64,000 nucleotides of DNA from Ruminococcus sp. (GCA_021770655.1 JAETQO010000013.1:1-64000); one strand, 5' to 3'; counted from the first letter of the stretch, positions 17,070 to 28,252 are shown. The notes: generated from the sequence alone by a model not told the origin. Program-made: numbers and translations.

Positions 17070-18107
17070 ATGAGAAATTGCAGACCGGTCAAGGTCGGAG
17101 ACTTGACTCTGGACGGAAAGAAAATATATATCCAGTCAATGCTCAATGTTCCTTCAACGGACATTGAAGGCTCGGTAAAGCAGGCGGAGGAGCTTGAAAA
17201 GGCCGGCTGTGAGATCGTGAGAGCGGCTGTTCCCGATATGGACGCCGTAAGGCTTATTCCCGCAATAAAGGAGAAAATATCCATTCCGCTGGTGGCGGAC
17301 ATTCATTTTGATTATCGCCTTGCAATAGCCGCGGCCGAAGCCGGCATAGATAAGATCAGAATAAATCCCGGAAATATCGGCTCAATGGACAGAGTGAAGG
17401 CTGTCGTAAGGGCTTGCAGGGAGAGAGGTATCCCAATTAGAATAGGCGTAAACGGCGGTTCGCTGGAAAAGGAGCTTTTGGCAAAATACGGTTCGCCGAC
17501 AGCCGAGGCGCTTGTGGAAAGCGCAATGGGTCATGTGAAGATACTGGAACAGTGTGATTTTGATGACATCGTTATTTCCATAAAGTCATCCGATGTTCCG
17601 ACTATGATAAAGGCATACAGGTTATGCTCCGAGACTTGCAGTTATCCATTGCATCTGGGTGTTACCGAAGCCGGTACTGAGAGAATGGGACTTATAAAAT
17701 CCTCCGTCGGCATTGGTTCACTGCTTTGCGACGGAATAGGCGAAACTATAAGAGTATCGCTTACCGACGAACCTGTCAAGGAAATATATGCCGCAAAGGA
17801 TATACTTAAAGCTGTCGGCAGAGGCAGAGGAGTGCGGATAGTATCCTGTCCGACCTGCGGCAGAACAAGGATAGACCTTATCGGACTGGCAAAAAAGGTG
17901 GAAGAAGCCACAAAGGATATTGATAAGGATATTAAGGTAGCGGTAATGGGCTGTGTTGTGAACGGGATAGGCGAAGCGGGCGAAGCGGACATCGGAATCG
18001 CAGGCGGCGACGGATGCGCTGTGATCTTTAAAAAGGGCGAAAAGCTTTGCAAGGTGTCTGAGGAAAACGCTCTCACAGCCTTGCTTTCGGAAATTGAAAA
18101 ACTGTAA
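17070..18107 (+). CDS. ispG: 4-hydroxy-3-methylbut-2-enyl-diphosphate synthase (flavodoxin)
   Basis: This [4Fe-4S] enzyme of the non-mevalonate pathway turns MEcPP into HMBPP. It is 345 residues, the short bacterial form. An N-terminal TIM barrel opens with VKVGDLTLDGKKIYIQSMLN. The cluster-binding domain carries SCPTCGRTRID (about 261-271) and VMGCVVNGIGEAGEAD (about 300-315), giving three Cys ligands. AAAGAGG is the ribosome site. It lies after repeat copy A and 14 bp ahead of polC. Confidence 0.96.
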   Translation: MRNCRPVKVGDLTLDGKKIYIQSMLNVPSTDIEGSVKQAEELEKAGCEIVRAAVPDMDAVRLIPAIKEKISIPLVADIHFDYRLAIAAAEAGIDKIRINPGNIGSMDRVKAVVRACRERGIPIRIGVNGGSLEKELLAKYGSPTAEALVESAMGHVKILEQCDFDDIVISIKSSDVPTMIKAYRLCSETCSYPLHLGVTEAGTERMGLIKSSVGIGSLLCDGIGETIRVSLTDEPVKEIYAAKDILKAVGRGRGVRIVSCPTCGRTRIDLIGLAKKVEEATKDIDKDIKVAVMGCVVNGIGEAGEADIGIAGGDGCAVIFKKGEKLCKVSEENALTALLSEIEKL

Positions 18108-18121
18108 AAGGATAACAACAG

Positions 18122-21100
18122 ATGAATACATATACTATAGCGAGCTTCTTTGAAGAGTATAAGGAGCTTATTCCGGCGGTGCTGGAAAACGGCAGAATAT
18201 TAAAGCTTACTTTTGGGGACGACAACAGGAATTTGACCTGTCAAGCGGCGTTCGATAAGCTTGTGCCTTTTGACAGCGTTACGGAGTTTGAGCAGAAAAT
18301 AAAATCAAGTCTGGGTGCGGATAAGTTTGTTTTGCAAGTGAAATACACTCCCGATATGCTTTGCGGAGAATACTTTCCTGAGATATGCAAGTTTTTAAAA
18401 AGCAGATTTCCGCTGGTAAACGGATTTTTTGATAATGCCGAGGCGAAGTTTAACGGCGGAGTTTTCACTGTTGAGTTAAAGCACGGCGGCGAAGCTCTGC
18501 TGAAAAAAGCGGGAATAGATACGATATTTCCTACTGTCGTGACGGAGCTTTTTTCAGTGCCTGCAAAGATAGTGCTTACTGGTGTGCTGGAAACGGATAT
18601 GGAGCAGGCTCAGCGTGAGCATGAAGAATTTCTCAGAAATCTTCCTGTCGCTCAGATTGACCCTGCCGCATTGGAGAAAAAGCCTGCGGCTAAGACTTTA
18701 TCCGGAGGGGAAAAAGCTCCTGAGTTTCGTACCTGTAATGTGGATTTTACAAGACTTTCGCTCCTTTGCGACGACGCTTTGGTGCTGAGAGGTTCTCCGA
18801 TAAGTTCTGATGAAACTGTGACTAAGCTTGAAGATATTTCGCTTGATTACAGAGGAAGAGCCGTGGTATGGGGCGATATTTTCGGACCTGTGGAAACCAA
18901 GGAGACAAAGAGCGGTATGCTTATCGCTCACGTCAATTTCACCGACTATACCTCGTCTTTCTCCATGAAGCTTATCGGCTCAAACAAGCAGTACAGAAAT
19001 TTTAAGGGTATTACAAGAACGGCGCTTGAGGCAATGCTTGAGCATATGAAAGCGGGCAAGACTCTGCTTATTGCCGGAGAGATTGAAGAGGACGATTTCG
19101 ATCACAGTGTAAACATAAATCCTGAGAGTATCATGCTTGTTAAAAGAGAGCGTGAAAAGGATACCTGCGAGCATAAGAGAGTAGAGCTTCACTGTCATAC
19201 CAATATGTCAATGATGGATGCGCTTACACCTGCGGGAAAGCTTGTTGAGAGAGCCTTTTCCTGGGGACACAAAGCGCTTGCTATTACCGATCACGGCGTT
19301 GTTCAGGGTTATCCCGACGCAGGAAGCGCCTGCCTTGGCATACGCAAAAACGGCGGAGATTTCAAGGTGCTTTACGGAATCGAGGCATATGAAGTCAACA
19401 ACGACGAAAAGATATTCAGAGGTGTTGACAAGCGTGAGATTACCGATGAAATAATCGCTTTTGATCTGGAAACAACGGGAACGAATCCGACAGGGGACAG
19501 GATCATCGAGATCGGGGCGGTCAAGATAAGAGATCTCAAAATAGTTGACAGCTTTGATATGCTTGTTGATCCTGAATGTGAAATATCGGACTTTATATCC
19601 AATCTCACGGGAATAACTAACGATATGGTTAAAGGCTGTGCGGGAGAGCGCGAGGCACTGCTTAAATTCAAGGAATTTATCGGAGAAAAGCCTGTTCTTG
19701 TAGCGCACAATTCGCAGTTTGATACGGGCTTTATTTCTGCTTGCGCCAAAAGGCAGGGAATAGAATTAAAATATTCTTCTATAGATACCGTGCCTATGTC
19801 TCAGATAATGCTGCCTGAGCTTGAAAAGCATAAGCTTAATTTTGTAGCTGAGCATTTCGGGCTTGGTGATTTCAATCATCACAGAGGCTGTGACGACGCA
19901 GAAGTCCTCGGTAAAATATTTATCAATCTTTGCAATATGCTTTCGGAGCAGTATCCGCAGCTGCTTATAACGGTCGATATGCTTAACAGCTTGCTGGCAA
20001 ACGACAGCCAGGTGCTTTCCAAACCTACTCATCATCAGATAATCCTTGTAAGAAATAATATCGGACTGAAAAATCTGTATAAGCTTATATCCTATTCCAA
20101 TCTGAAATATTTTAAGCGCAGACCGAGGATTCCAAAGTCGGAGCTTGTTAAGCACAGAGAGGGGCTTATTGTCGGAAGCGCCTGTTCTGCGGGCGAGCTT
20201 TTCAAGGCGATAATGGATAAGCGTCCTTGGGAGGAGATATTACAGCTTGCGTCATTCTATGATTTCCTTGAGATACAGCCCACGGGAAACAATAATTATA
20301 TGCTCAGAGAGGGAATAGTAAGGACGCGCGAGGAACTTGAAGAGTTTGACAGGATCATCGTAAAGATCGGTGACGAGCTTGGTATACCTGTCTGTGCGAC
20401 CGGCGACGTTCACTTTATGGACAAGAGCGACGCCGCTTTCAGAAGTGTTATTCAGGCATCACAGAAATACTCCGACGCTGATTATCAGCCTCCGCTGTAT
20501 CTGAAAACCACTGATGAAATGCTTAAAGACTTTGCATATCTCGGAGAAGAAAAAGCGTTCGAGGTGGTTGTTACCAACACAAATATGATAGCGGATATGG
20601 TCGATCCCGACCTTAAAGCATTCCCGAACGGAACTTATACACCGTTTATCGAAGGCTCAGTTTATCAGCTGCAGTATATATGCTGGAGAAAGTGCTGTTC
20701 TATCTACGGCGACTGCGACCCGGATACGATCGACGTGCCGGAGGGTGAGGACGTTGACGTTTCAAAGTACTTTGAGGGACATATACCCGACATAGTGTTC
20801 AAGCGTCTTAAAAGAGAGCTTGACTCTATCATCAAACACGGATTTGCAGTTCTGTATATGATCTCCCAGAAGCTTGTTGCCAACTCAAATGAAAACGGGT
20901 ATCAGGTAGGTTCAAGAGGCTCGGTAGGTTCTTCCTTCGTTGCCTCGATGTCGGGTATTTCCGAGGTAAATCCTCTTGTGCCACATTATGTTTGTATGAA
21001 CTGTCATCACAGTGAATTCATTACCGACGGCTCGGTCGGTTCGGGATTCGATCTTCCTCCGAAAAAGTGTCCGGACTGCGGCGCCGATATGCACAGAGAC

Positions 21101-22585
21101 GGTCACGATATTCCTTTTGAAACATTCCTTGGCTTTGACGGCGACAAAGCTCCTGATATAGATCTGAACTTCTCAGGCGACTATCAGGCTAAGGCGCATA
21201 AGTATACGGAATTTCTCTTTGGTGAGGACCACGTTTTCAAGGCGGGTACTATCGGCATGGTACAGGATAAGACCGCTTTCGGATATGTAATGAAGTATCT
21301 TGACGAAAGAGGAAAGACAGTTCATAAGGCGGAGATCGAAAGACTGAAGCTTGGCTGTTGCGGAGTAAAAAGAACCACCTCTCAGCACCCGGGCGGAATG
21401 GTCGTTATTCCAAGCGATTATGAAGTTTATGACTTTACTCCTGTTCAGCATCCTGCGGAAAAGGTGGATTCGGATATGGTCACCACACACTTCGACTTCC
21501 ATTCTCTGCATGATACAATATTGAAGCTTGACGAGCTCGGACACGATAACCCGACAATGTATAAGTATCTGGAAATGTTCACGGGCAGAGATATTCTTGA
21601 ATGTCCCATGTCTGATCCTGCGGTGTATTCGCTGTTTACTTCGCCGGAAACGTTAGGCGTAACGGAAGACGATATAATGTGTCAGACAGGTACTTTAGGC
21701 ATTCCGGAAATGGGTACTCCTTTCGTAAGACAGATGCTTATGGACTGTCAGCCGAAGAACTTTTCAGACCTGCTCCAGATCTCCGGACTTTCCCACGGTA
21801 CGGACGTATGGTTGGGAAATGCGCAGGAACTAATCAAAAACGGCACCTGCGACATTTCAAATGTTATCGGAACGCGAGACAGCATTATGACTTATCTGCT
21901 GTATCACGGAGTTGAGCCTAAGCTGTCCTTTAAGATAATGGAGATCACCCGTAAGGGTAAAGCGCCAAAGCTGTTGACCGAAGAAATGAAGCAGACTATG
22001 AGAGATCACGATGTACCGGAATGGTATATCGACAGCTGTCTGAAAATCAAATATATGTTCCCGAAGGCTCACGCCGCCGCATACGTAACCGCAGCGATAA
22101 GACTTTGCTGGTTCAAGGTTCACGAACCGCTGGCGTTTTATGCTACTTACTTTACCGTTAAAGGCGAGGACTTTGACGCAGAAATAGCTTTAAAAGGAAA
22201 ATATATCGTAAGAAACAAAATTGAGGAAATAAAGAACAAGCCGAAGGAGGACGTTACCGGAAAGGACAGCGGCGTGCTTGAAATCCTTATGCTGGTAAAC
22301 GAAATGCTTTGCAGAGGCTTTGAGTTCTTGCCGGTAGATATAAAAAAATCTCACGCTAAGATATATCAGATCGAGGACGGAAAGCTCAGACTGCCGTTCT
22401 GTTCACTTAACGGCGTCGGCGAATCGGCGGCATTCAGCATTTATGAAAAAGCGCAGAACGGCGAGTTTATTTCTATTGAGGAATTCCAACAGCAGAGCGG
22501 CGTTTCAAAGTCTGTAATCGAGACTCTTGAAAGTAACGGAGCATTCGGCGATATGCCCAAAACCAACCAGATTTCGCTGTTTTAA
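18122..22585 (+). CDS. polC: DNA polymerase III PolC, Gram-positive type
   Basis: This is the replicative DNA polymerase alpha subunit with built-in proofreading. Its 1487 residues contain an N-terminal region, an OB fold (about 235-340), a PHP domain opening with [14 protein letters not shown] (about 353) and an inserted DnaQ-like 3'-5' exonuclease (about 440-610, [11 protein letters not shown] with the DxE motif and HNSQFD). The polymerase core then follows, with [23 protein letters not shown] and a Cys-rich zinc site (CMNCHH...CPDCGAD). The C-terminal end is TNQISLF, resembling a clamp-binding peptide. It is the last gene of the housekeeping block, before a new promoter for the his operon. 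Confidence 0.98.
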   Translation: MNTYTIASFFEEYKELIPAVLENGRILKLTFGDDNRNLTCQAAFDKLVPFDSVTEFEQKIKSSLGADKFVLQVKYTPDMLCGEYFPEICKFLKSRFPLVNGFFDNAEAKFNGGVFTVELKHGGEALLKKAGIDTIFPTVVTELFSVPAKIVLTGVLETDMEQAQREHEEFLRNLPVAQIDPAALEKKPAAKTLSGGEKAPEFRTCNVDFTRLSLLCDDALVLRGSPISSDETVTKLEDISLDYRGRAVVWGDIFGPVETKETKSGMLIAHVNFTDYTSSFSMKLIGSNKQYRNFKGITRTALEAMLEHMKAGKTLLIAGEIEEDDFDHSVNINPESIMLVKREREKDTCEHKRVELHCHTNMSMMDALTPAGKLVERAFSWGHKALAITDHGVVQGYPDAGSACLGIRKNGGDFKVLYGIEAYEVNNDEKIFRGVDKREITDEIIAFDLETTGTNPTGDRIIEIGAVKIRDLKIVDSFDMLVDPECEISDFISNLTGITNDMVKGCAGEREALLKFKEFIGEKPVLVAHNSQFDTGFISACAKRQGIELKYSSIDTVPMSQIMLPELEKHKLNFVAEHFGLGDFNHHRGCDDAEVLGKIFINLCNMLSEQYPQLLITVDMLNSLLANDSQVLSKPTHHQIILVRNNIGLKNLYKLISYSNLKYFKRRPRIPKSELVKHREGLIVGSACSAGELFKAIMDKRPWEEILQLASFYDFLEIQPTGNNNYMLREGIVRTREELEEFDRIIVKIGDELGIPVCATGDVHFMDKSDAAFRSVIQASQKYSDADYQPPLYLKTTDEMLKDFAYLGEEKAFEVVVTNTNMIADMVDPDLKAFPNGTYTPFIEGSVYQLQYICWRKCCSIYGDCDPDTIDVPEGEDVDVSKYFEGHIPDIVFKRLKRELDSIIKHGFAVLYMISQKLVANSNENGYQVGSRGSVGSSFVASMSGISEVNPLVPHYVCMNCHHSEFITDGSVGSGFDLPPKKCPDCGADMHRDGHDIPFETFLGFDGDKAPDIDLNFSGDYQAKAHKYTEFLFGEDHVFKAGTIGMVQDKTAFGYVMKYLDERGKTVHKAEIERLKLGCCGVKRTTSQHPGGMVVIPSDYEVYDFTPVQHPAEKVDSDMVTTHFDFHSLHDTILKLDELGHDNPTMYKYLEMFTGRDILECPMSDPAVYSLFTSPETLGVTEDDIMCQTGTLGIPEMGTPFVRQMLMDCQPKNFSDLLQISGLSHGTDVWLGNAQELIKNGTCDISNVIGTRDSIMTYLLYHGVEPKLSFKIMEITRKGKAPKLLTEEMKQTMRDHDVPEWYIDSCLKIKYMFPKAHAAAYVTAAIRLCWFKVHEPLAFYATYFTVKGEDFDAEIALKGKYIVRNKIEEIKNKPKEDVTGKDSGVLEILMLVNEMLCRGFEFLPVDIKKSHAKIYQIEDGKLRLPFCSLNGVGESAAFSIYEKAQNGEFISIEEFQQQSGVSKSVIETLESNGAFGDMPKTNQISLF

Positions 22586-22616
22586 TAGCTTATTTTCACA
22601 ATTTTATCCGCCAAGG

Positions 22617-22645
22617 TTGACAAAAGCGGCAGGGTGTGTTACAAT
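22617..22645 (+). promoter_or_regulatory. Promoter of the histidine operon
   Basis: TTGACA (22617-22622) and TACAAT (22640-22645) are 17 bp apart, 88 bp before the hisZ start. I found no run of His codons, T-box motif or terminator/antiterminator pair in the leader. Confidence 0.75.
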
Positions 22646-22732
22646 TATTTTCGTTGATACTATGATACCATGTTATCACTTTACTATAATAAAGCGAGAT
22701 TTATAATCAAGGGAAGGGAAGAAAACAGGAAT

Positions 22733-23932
22733 ATGAAAAGATATGATCTTATAACTCCGGAGGGAACAAGAGATCTTCTGTTTGACGGCTGTCTTGCAAG
22801 ACGTGCGGTCGAGGACAAGCTTTCAAAGCTGTTCGAGGGCTTTGGCTACAGTGAGGTAGTTACCCCGGGGATAGAGTTTTATGATTTGTTTATCGGAAGT
22901 TCAAGAAATTTTCAGCAGGAAAGTCTTTACAAGCTTACCGATTCAAAGGGCAGGCTTATCGCAATGCGCCCGGATTCGACTATACCTATCGCTCGTCTTG
23001 CGGCGACAAGATTAAAGGACGCTGAGCTTCCGCTGAGGTTGTATTACAATCAGAGCATTTATGAGAACAACTCTTTGCTTAAAGGTCGTTCAGATGAGAT
23101 CGTTCAGGCGGGCATCGAGCTTATCGGCGGCGAGAACGGAAAAAGAGCGGATTATGAGGTTCTTTGCACTGCGGTAGAGGCGCTCGCCTCATTTGATAAG
23201 GACAATTTCCGCCTCGAGATAGGTCATATCGGATATTTCAAAGAGCTTGTCGCAAAGCTTGACGTTGACGACAGCGTGAGGGAGGAGATAAGACTTCTCA
23301 TTTCCGCAAAGAACTATCCTGCGCTTAACGATCTGCTGGACGAGGTCGGAAATAATCAGGTGACAAGTGCGCTTAAACAGCTTCCGGGACTTTTCGGCGG
23401 CGTTGAGGTGTTTGATAAGGCGGCTGATATTTATACCGACGATAAGATCACCGGTATTCTCTATAATCTTAAAGAAGTTTACAACAGGCTTTCAAGTCTT
23501 GGCTATGAGGGTAAGGTATCCGTAGACCTTGGAATTGTAAGTCATACCGACTATTATACAGGGATCGTATTCAAGGGTTATCTTTCGGAGATAGGTCAGT
23601 CGGTGCTGAAAGGCGGAAGATACGACAAGCTTATCGGCGAGTTCGGCAGAGATTGTCCGGCAGTAGGCTTCGGAATAAACGTAGATTCCGTTGCAAGACA
23701 TATTGAGAAAATGGGCGGCGCGCCTGCGCTTAAAACTCCAGACGCAATCGTTTATGGTGAAAAGGGCTTTGTGGTCGAGGCTGTAGCTTATGCGCAGAAG
23801 CTTGTAAGAGAAGGGCTTACCGTTGAGAACTCTCTTTTCAATACAGTTGAGGAGACACGGAAATACGCTGAGAAAAAGGGTATAAAGAAGCTTATAGTTG
23901 TGGGAAGCGACGTAAAAGAGCTTGATATATAA
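22733..23932 (+). CDS. hisZ: ATP phosphoribosyltransferase regulatory subunit
   Basis: This HisRS-like paralog activates the short form of HisG, which follows. It is 399 residues from ATG 22733; the upstream in-frame extension is not family-like. Class II synthetase-like motifs are present: LITPEGTRDLLFD near the N terminus, RPDSTIPIARLAATRL (motif 2 region), and GGRYDKLIGEFGRDCPAVGFGINVD (motif 3 region). The tRNA-binding domain of true HisRS is absent. Together HisZ and HisG form the octameric enzyme of the first histidine step. Confidence 0.94.
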   Translation: MKRYDLITPEGTRDLLFDGCLARRAVEDKLSKLFEGFGYSEVVTPGIEFYDLFIGSSRNFQQESLYKLTDSKGRLIAMRPDSTIPIARLAATRLKDAELPLRLYYNQSIYENNSLLKGRSDEIVQAGIELIGGENGKRADYEVLCTAVEALASFDKDNFRLEIGHIGYFKELVAKLDVDDSVREEIRLLISAKNYPALNDLLDEVGNNQVTSALKQLPGLFGGVEVFDKAADIYTDDKITGILYNLKEVYNRLSSLGYEGKVSVDLGIVSHTDYYTGIVFKGYLSEIGQSVLKGGRYDKLIGEFGRDCPAVGFGINVDSVARHIEKMGGAPALKTPDAIVYGEKGFVVEAVAYAQKLVREGLTVENSLFNTVEETRKYAEKKGIKKLIVVGSDVKELDI

Positions 23933-23952
23933 GAGCAGGAGGAAGAGGAAAT

Positions 23953-24582
23953 ATGAATAAACCGCTCAGAATTGCTCTTACAAAGGGCAGACTTGAAAAG
24001 GATACGGTCGGACTGCTGGAGAAGATCGGATTTGACTGTACGGCAATAAGAGAAAAGGGCAGAAAGCTTATCCTTCCCGTACCCGACGGAAATCTTGAGG
24101 TAGTGCTTGCAAAAGCGAACGATGTTATTACATATGTTGAGCACGGCGTATGCGATATGGGCGTTGTGGGCAAGGATACCATTATGGAGATGCAGGGCAA
24201 GTTTTTTGAGCTTGTGGACATCGGTTTCGGCAAGTGCAAATTTGCTCTTGCAACAAAGAAAGGTTTGTCTTTTTACGGCGGCTATGACGTAAAGACAGTA
24301 GCTACAAAATATCCGAACATCACCCGCAGATTTTTTGAGGCAAAGGGTATGGACGTTGAGATAATCAAGATCGAAGGCTCTGTTGAGCTTGCTCCTCTTC
24401 TTGAACTTGCCGACGGTATCGTGGATATAGTAGAAACGGGTACGACCCTTAAAGAAAACGGCCTTGAAGTCATCGAGGACGTTTGCCCGATCTCCGCAAG
24501 GCTTATCGTAAATATGGTAAGCATGAAAATGCGGCAGAAAGAAATTCAGGATTTTGTGGAGCTGGTGGAGAAGAATTTGTGA
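23953..24582 (+). CDS. hisG: ATP phosphoribosyltransferase, short form
   Basis: This enzyme catalyses the first and committed step of histidine synthesis, coupling ATP and PRPP. At 209 residues it is the short HisG that lacks the C-terminal regulatory domain and depends on HisZ, the preceding gene. Motifs include ALTKGRLEKDTVGLL, DVITYVEHGVCDMGVVGKD and the PRPP loop DGIVDIVETGTTLKENGL. Ribosome site AGGAGGAAGAGG. Family feedback control is by histidine through HisZ. Confidence 0.96.
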   Translation: MNKPLRIALTKGRLEKDTVGLLEKIGFDCTAIREKGRKLILPVPDGNLEVVLAKANDVITYVEHGVCDMGVVGKDTIMEMQGKFFELVDIGFGKCKFALATKKGLSFYGGYDVKTVATKYPNITRRFFEAKGMDVEIIKIEGSVELAPLLELADGIVDIVETGTTLKENGLEVIEDVCPISARLIVNMVSMKMRQKEIQDFVELVEKNL

Positions 24583-24656
24583 TAGTATGCACAAGGGTGA
24601 TTCCTAATGTATAAAATTGCATTTACTGAAAGTTGATAATTAAGGAGAAATATTAT

Positions 24657-24866
24657 ATGTCTGAGAAAAAAACAAACTCCAAAAAATCATTAGCTATTTT
24701 TGCTTTGCCGATTTGTATTGCATTGGGTATCAGCGTTGGTGCAACATTTGGCTTAGCTGCAGGAAGTATATCAAAGGGCATTTGCTTTGGAATAATTGGC
24801 GGTGCTGTTATTGGACTAATTATATTTGGTATTTTATATTCAAAGAAAAATGATGAAGAGAAATAA
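24657..24866 (+). CDS. Small two-helix membrane protein, unknown
   Basis: This 69-residue protein has a Lys-rich N terminus, two hydrophobic segments (about 14-33 and 37-58) rich in Gly and Ala, and a charged KKNDEEK tail. AAGGAGAAA sits before the ATG. The gene and its flanks are clearly more AT-rich than the his genes around it, which suggests later insertion. It is inserted between hisG and hisD. I do not recognise the family, and no role in histidine synthesis is implied. Confidence 0.7.
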   Translation: MSEKKTNSKKSLAIFALPICIALGISVGATFGLAAGSISKGICFGIIGGAVIGLIIFGILYSKKNDEEK

Positions 24867-24920
24867 ATGAACTTTTTATCATTGCTGTTAAAGTCTGCAT
24901 AGTATGGGAGGAAAATAAAA

Positions 24921-26210
24921 ATGTCTGTTATAAAAAAGATTTTTGTAAACGGTAAGGACGAGGTTGAGTTTTTCAAACAGCTTGAAAAGCGCCAGGGCGA
25001 GACCAATAAAAAAGTTACAGCCGTTGTAAATGAAATAATCGAAACGGTAAGAGAGCAGGGCGACGAGGCAGTAAAGAATTACACGCTGAAATTTGACGGC
25101 AAGCTGCCGGAATACTACGAAGTTCCCAGAGAGGTCATCAACGATGCTCTTACCGAAGCGGATCAGTCCTTTGTGGATGCGATGCTCAACGCAATCGAGA
25201 ATATCACTGATTTCCACACAAGACAGAAATCCCAGAGCTTTGTAAATCCAAAGGAAAACGGCTGTATTCTCGGACAGAAGGTCAGAGGACTTGACAAGGT
25301 CGGCCTTTATGTTCCCGGCGGTACGGCGGCTTATCCTTCAAGCGTGCTTATGAACGCCGTCCCTGCAAAGATAGCAGGCGTAAAGGAGATAATTATGGTA
25401 ACTCCTCCATTGAAGGACGGTACGCCCAACAAGGATATTCTTGTTGCCGCTGCGCTTTGCGGAGTTGACAGGGTGTTTATGTCCGGCGGCGCACAGGCGA
25501 TTGCGGCGCTTGCATACGGTACGGAGGAGATCCCGAAGGTAGATAAGATAGTAGGTCCCGGAAACATTTACGTTGCGACCGCTAAAAAGCTTCTTTACGG
25601 CGCAGTTGATATAGATATGGTGGCGGGTCCCAGCGAGATACTCGTTATGTCTGATGAAAAGGCCAATCCTAAGTACATTGCCGCAGACCTTATGTCGCAG
25701 GCTGAGCATGACAAGCTTGCTTCTGCAATACTTGTTACAACCAGCGAAAGCATTGCAGACAGAACAATAGAAGAACTTGAAAGACAGATGCAGAGCCTTT
25801 CAAGAAAGGATATTATCGAGGCTTCGCTCCGTGATTACGGTGCGATCATTATTTGCGATACCAAGGAGCAGGCTTGTGAAATTGCGAACAGATTTGCACC
25901 TGAACACCTTGAAGTGCTGTTTGAAAATCCGCTGGAATATGTGGGCAGGCTTGATAACGCTGGTTCTATTTTCTTAGGACAGTACGCTCCCGAGCCTTTG
26001 GGCGATTACTATGCCGGTCCTAACCATGTTCTTCCAACCAGCGGCACTGCAAGATTCTTCTCTCCTCTGTCGGTAAACAGCTTTGAAAAGCGTTCAAGCT
26101 TTATCTACTATACCGAGGACGCTCTCAGAGACGCCAAGGACGATATTGTGCTTATTGCGGAAAAAGAAGGATTGACCGCTCACGCTAACGCTATCAAAGT
26201 AAGATTTTAG
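24921..26210 (+). CDS. hisD: Histidinol dehydrogenase
   Basis: This zinc enzyme performs the last two oxidations, from histidinol to histidine. It is 429 residues. Family motifs are YVPGGTAAYPSSVLMNAVPA (about 114-133), SGGAQAIAALAYGT, VGPGNIYVATAKKLL, DMVAGPSEI and the metal/catalytic region NRFAPEHLEV. The GPNHVLPTSGTARF stretch lies toward the C terminus. Ribosome site GGGAGG. Confidence 0.97.
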   Translation: MSVIKKIFVNGKDEVEFFKQLEKRQGETNKKVTAVVNEIIETVREQGDEAVKNYTLKFDGKLPEYYEVPREVINDALTEADQSFVDAMLNAIENITDFHTRQKSQSFVNPKENGCILGQKVRGLDKVGLYVPGGTAAYPSSVLMNAVPAKIAGVKEIIMVTPPLKDGTPNKDILVAAALCGVDRVFMSGGAQAIAALAYGTEEIPKVDKIVGPGNIYVATAKKLLYGAVDIDMVAGPSEILVMSDEKANPKYIAADLMSQAEHDKLASAILVTTSESIADRTIEELERQMQSLSRKDIIEASLRDYGAIIICDTKEQACEIANRFAPEHLEVLFENPLEYVGRLDNAGSIFLGQYAPEPLGDYYAGPNHVLPTSGTARFFSPLSVNSFEKRSSFIYYTEDALRDAKDDIVLIAEKEGLTAHANAIKVRF

Positions 26211-26231
26211 TCTTAATTCAGGGGAAAAGCT

Positions 26232-26549
26232 ATGTCAACAAGTAAAGAATATCTTAATTACATACTTGAACAGCTTTCAGAGCTGGAGGATATTAACCAC
26301 AGATCGATGATGGGCGAGTATATCATCTATTATAAAGGCAAAATCGCCGCCTATATCTGCGACAACAGGTTTCTTGTCAAGCCCGTTGAATCCGCAAAGG
26401 CTCTTATGCCGGACGCTGTTTACGAGCCGCCTTATGAGGGTGCGAAAGAAATGCTGTTGGTCGATAATGTTGAAAGCAAAGATTTCCTTACACGGCTTTT
26501 CAAAGAAATGTACAGCGAGCTTCCCGAACCTAAGAAGAAAAAGAAATAA
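26232..26549 (+). CDS. TfoX/Sxy N-terminal domain protein
   Basis: This 105-residue protein has the TfoX_N pattern (YILEQLSELEDINHRSMMGEYIIYYKGKIAA..., then the VKPVESAKALMP block) and a poly-Lys tail. Stand-alone TfoX_N proteins are widespread in Firmicutes and have no established link to competence outside Proteobacteria. It follows hisD by 21 bp with a GGGGAAAA ribosome site and is probably co-transcribed. It begins the three-gene non-his insert that occupies the place where hisC often lies. Confidence 0.8.
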   Translation: MSTSKEYLNYILEQLSELEDINHRSMMGEYIIYYKGKIAAYICDNRFLVKPVESAKALMPDAVYEPPYEGAKEMLLVDNVESKDFLTRLFKEMYSELPEPKKKKK

Positions 26550-26608
26550 GTGTTGCAGAAAAAATAAGTATTACCATTGTTAAGGTGAGATTTTAAGGAG
26601 AATTATCT

Positions 26609-26944
26609 ATGACCGGTATAGAAATAGGGCTTTCGGTTTTTCTTGCTCTGTTGGCAGTTGTATTTTTTGTGATGAGTTTTCTTCAGTTTGCGAATAAAGG
26701 CTATTGTTTTAATAACGCCTATATTTATGCTTCAAAAGAAGAGCGTGAAACAATGGACAAAAAACCATATTACAAGCAATCGGGAATTGTTTTCTTACTG
26801 CTTGGCGCGGCTGATTTGTTTACACTTGCCGCAGTGATTTTTCATGCGATGAAGTTGATCGGCATATCCTCCGGGATAGTTGCGGCAACGGTAGTCTACG
26901 CGATAATATCGTCTGCGAAAATTAATAAAGATGATCATAAGTAG
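26609..26944 (+). CDS. DUF3784-type membrane protein
   Basis: This 111-residue protein resembles the DUF3784 family. It has a first membrane helix (about 5-27), a conserved-looking loop with NNAYIYASKEERETMDKKPYYKQSG (positions 35-60 or so), then two further helices (about 60-80 and 85-103). No catalytic motif is visible. It stands inside the his operon with 59-bp and 11-bp gaps to its neighbours and AAGGAG as ribosome site. The family function is unknown. Confidence 0.7.
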   Translation: MTGIEIGLSVFLALLAVVFFVMSFLQFANKGYCFNNAYIYASKEERETMDKKPYYKQSGIVFLLLGAADLFTLAAVIFHAMKLIGISSGIVAATVVYAIISSAKINKDDHK

Positions 26945-26955
26945 GGGAGTATTTT

Positions 26956-27627
26956 ATGAGTTTATTTGATAAATTAAAGTTGAAAAAAGAAGAGCCGAGG
27001 TCCGAAGAACCTAATCTCGACGGTTGGAAAGCTATAGAGAACGCTTTTGCCGCTGTCTATCCCGACCAGAACGATCCTAAGCATTACGGAACTCTTATAC
27101 CGTGGAGATTGGGTGGAAACGATCCGCTTGACGGTATAAGCGTTTACGACGGAGGCGACTGCTGGCATTTTGTTACTTTCGGCTTGTCCGAGCTTTATGA
27201 AAAAGAAACTGATGACCACGAATACAGCGGCTACGGAATGGAATTTACGCTAAGGCTGAAAAAAAGTTGCTATGATGCAGAGGACGAAGAAAATGAAATC
27301 CGCTGTATCGCCGGTATATTTCAGAAGATCGCCAAAATCACTTTTAATTCGGGAGAGCTGTTTCAGGCAAACGACTATCTTTATACGGGTCAGAAAATGG
27401 GCATGGATGTTAATCAGCGCTCAAAGATCACGGGATTTATAACGGTTGCCGACACTAAAGTCAAAGGTATAAACACTCCGAACGGCAGAGTTGATTTTGT
27501 AGAGTTTATCGGAGCTACGGACGACGAGCTTGTAAAGCTGAAAAACAAGGAGCTTACTGTTGATGAACTCTATCGGAAGCTTGGCAGTGATGTTACAGAT
27601 TACAACAGAAACAGCGTTTTTATGTGA
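26956..27627 (+). CDS. Suppressor-of-fused (SUFU) domain protein
   Basis: This 223-residue cytosolic protein has the bacterial suppressor-of-fused fold. Signatures are [13 protein letters not shown] near the N terminus, [32 protein letters not shown] (positions 51-83 or so) and [14 protein letters not shown]. Bacterial SUFU proteins are often linked to immunity against polymorphic toxins or to contact-dependent systems. No toxin gene is visible here, and this one sits between DUF3784 and hisB. The role in this setting is unknown. Confidence 0.8.
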   Translation: MSLFDKLKLKKEEPRSEEPNLDGWKAIENAFAAVYPDQNDPKHYGTLIPWRLGGNDPLDGISVYDGGDCWHFVTFGLSELYEKETDDHEYSGYGMEFTLRLKKSCYDAEDEENEIRCIAGIFQKIAKITFNSGELFQANDYLYTGQKMGMDVNQRSKITGFITVADTKVKGINTPNGRVDFVEFIGATDDELVKLKNKELTVDELYRKLGSDVTDYNRNSVFM

Positions 27628-27673
27628 TGCGGTATTGCCGATAAAAAACAATCAGGAAAGTGACGGTGTTAAT

Positions 27674-28252
27674 ATGAGAACAGCCGAAATCAAAAGAAAA
27701 ACAAAGGAAACGGACATATCTGTTTTCGTTAAGCTTGACGGCGAGGGCAAGGTGAGCGTTGATACGGGTATCGGATTTTTCGACCATATGCTTACCGCTT
27801 TCGGCGTGCATAGCGGTATCGATCTGGAGATCGAATGTACGGGAGACCTTAACGTGGACGGTCACCACACCGTTGAGGACGTAGGAATCTGTCTCGGCAA
27901 GGCTTTTGCCGAGGCGCTTGGCGATAAATCGGGAATTGCCCGCTACGGTACTTCCTTTGTGCCGATGGACGAGGCGCTTGCTTTCTGCTCGCTGGATATA
28001 AGCGGCAGACCGTATCTCGTCTTTGACGGAGAATTTCATGATGACAGGGTAGGCGAGTACGATACCTGCCTTACGGAGGAATTTTTCAGAGCCTTTGCTT
28101 TTAATTCGGGAATAACTCTGCATATCCGCGAAGAATACGGAAAAAACGATCACCACATCGCCGAGGCTATGTATAAGGCGGTCGCGCATGCTCTGAAAGA
28201 CGCAGTGAAAATTAACGGAACAGGAGTATTATCCACAAAAGGAGTGCTTTAA
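27674..28252 (+). CDS. hisB: Imidazoleglycerol-phosphate dehydratase
   Basis: This manganese enzyme dehydrates IGP to imidazole-acetol phosphate. It is 192 residues, single-domain without the phosphatase part, so histidinol-phosphatase must be encoded elsewhere. Metal motifs are [11 protein letters not shown] (about 62-72) and [12 protein letters not shown] (about 159-170), with [13 protein letters not shown] between. I start at ATG 27674, since the longer frame from 27560 overlaps the preceding gene. It abuts hisH directly. Confidence 0.96.
   Translation: MRTAEIKRKTKETDISVFVKLDGEGKVSVDTGIGFFDHMLTAFGVHSGIDLEIECTGDLNVDGHHTVEDVGICLGKAFAEALGDKSGIARYGTSFVPMDEALAFCSLDISGRPYLVFDGEFHDDRVGEYDTCLTEEFFRAFAFNSGITLHIREEYGKNDHHIAEAMYKAVAHALKDAVKINGTGVLSTKGVL

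Noticed and set aside
22646-22732. His attenuator or T-box ahead of hisZ
   Set aside because: No His-codon run, specifier loop or T-box motif, and no terminator hairpin with T-run was found in the leader.
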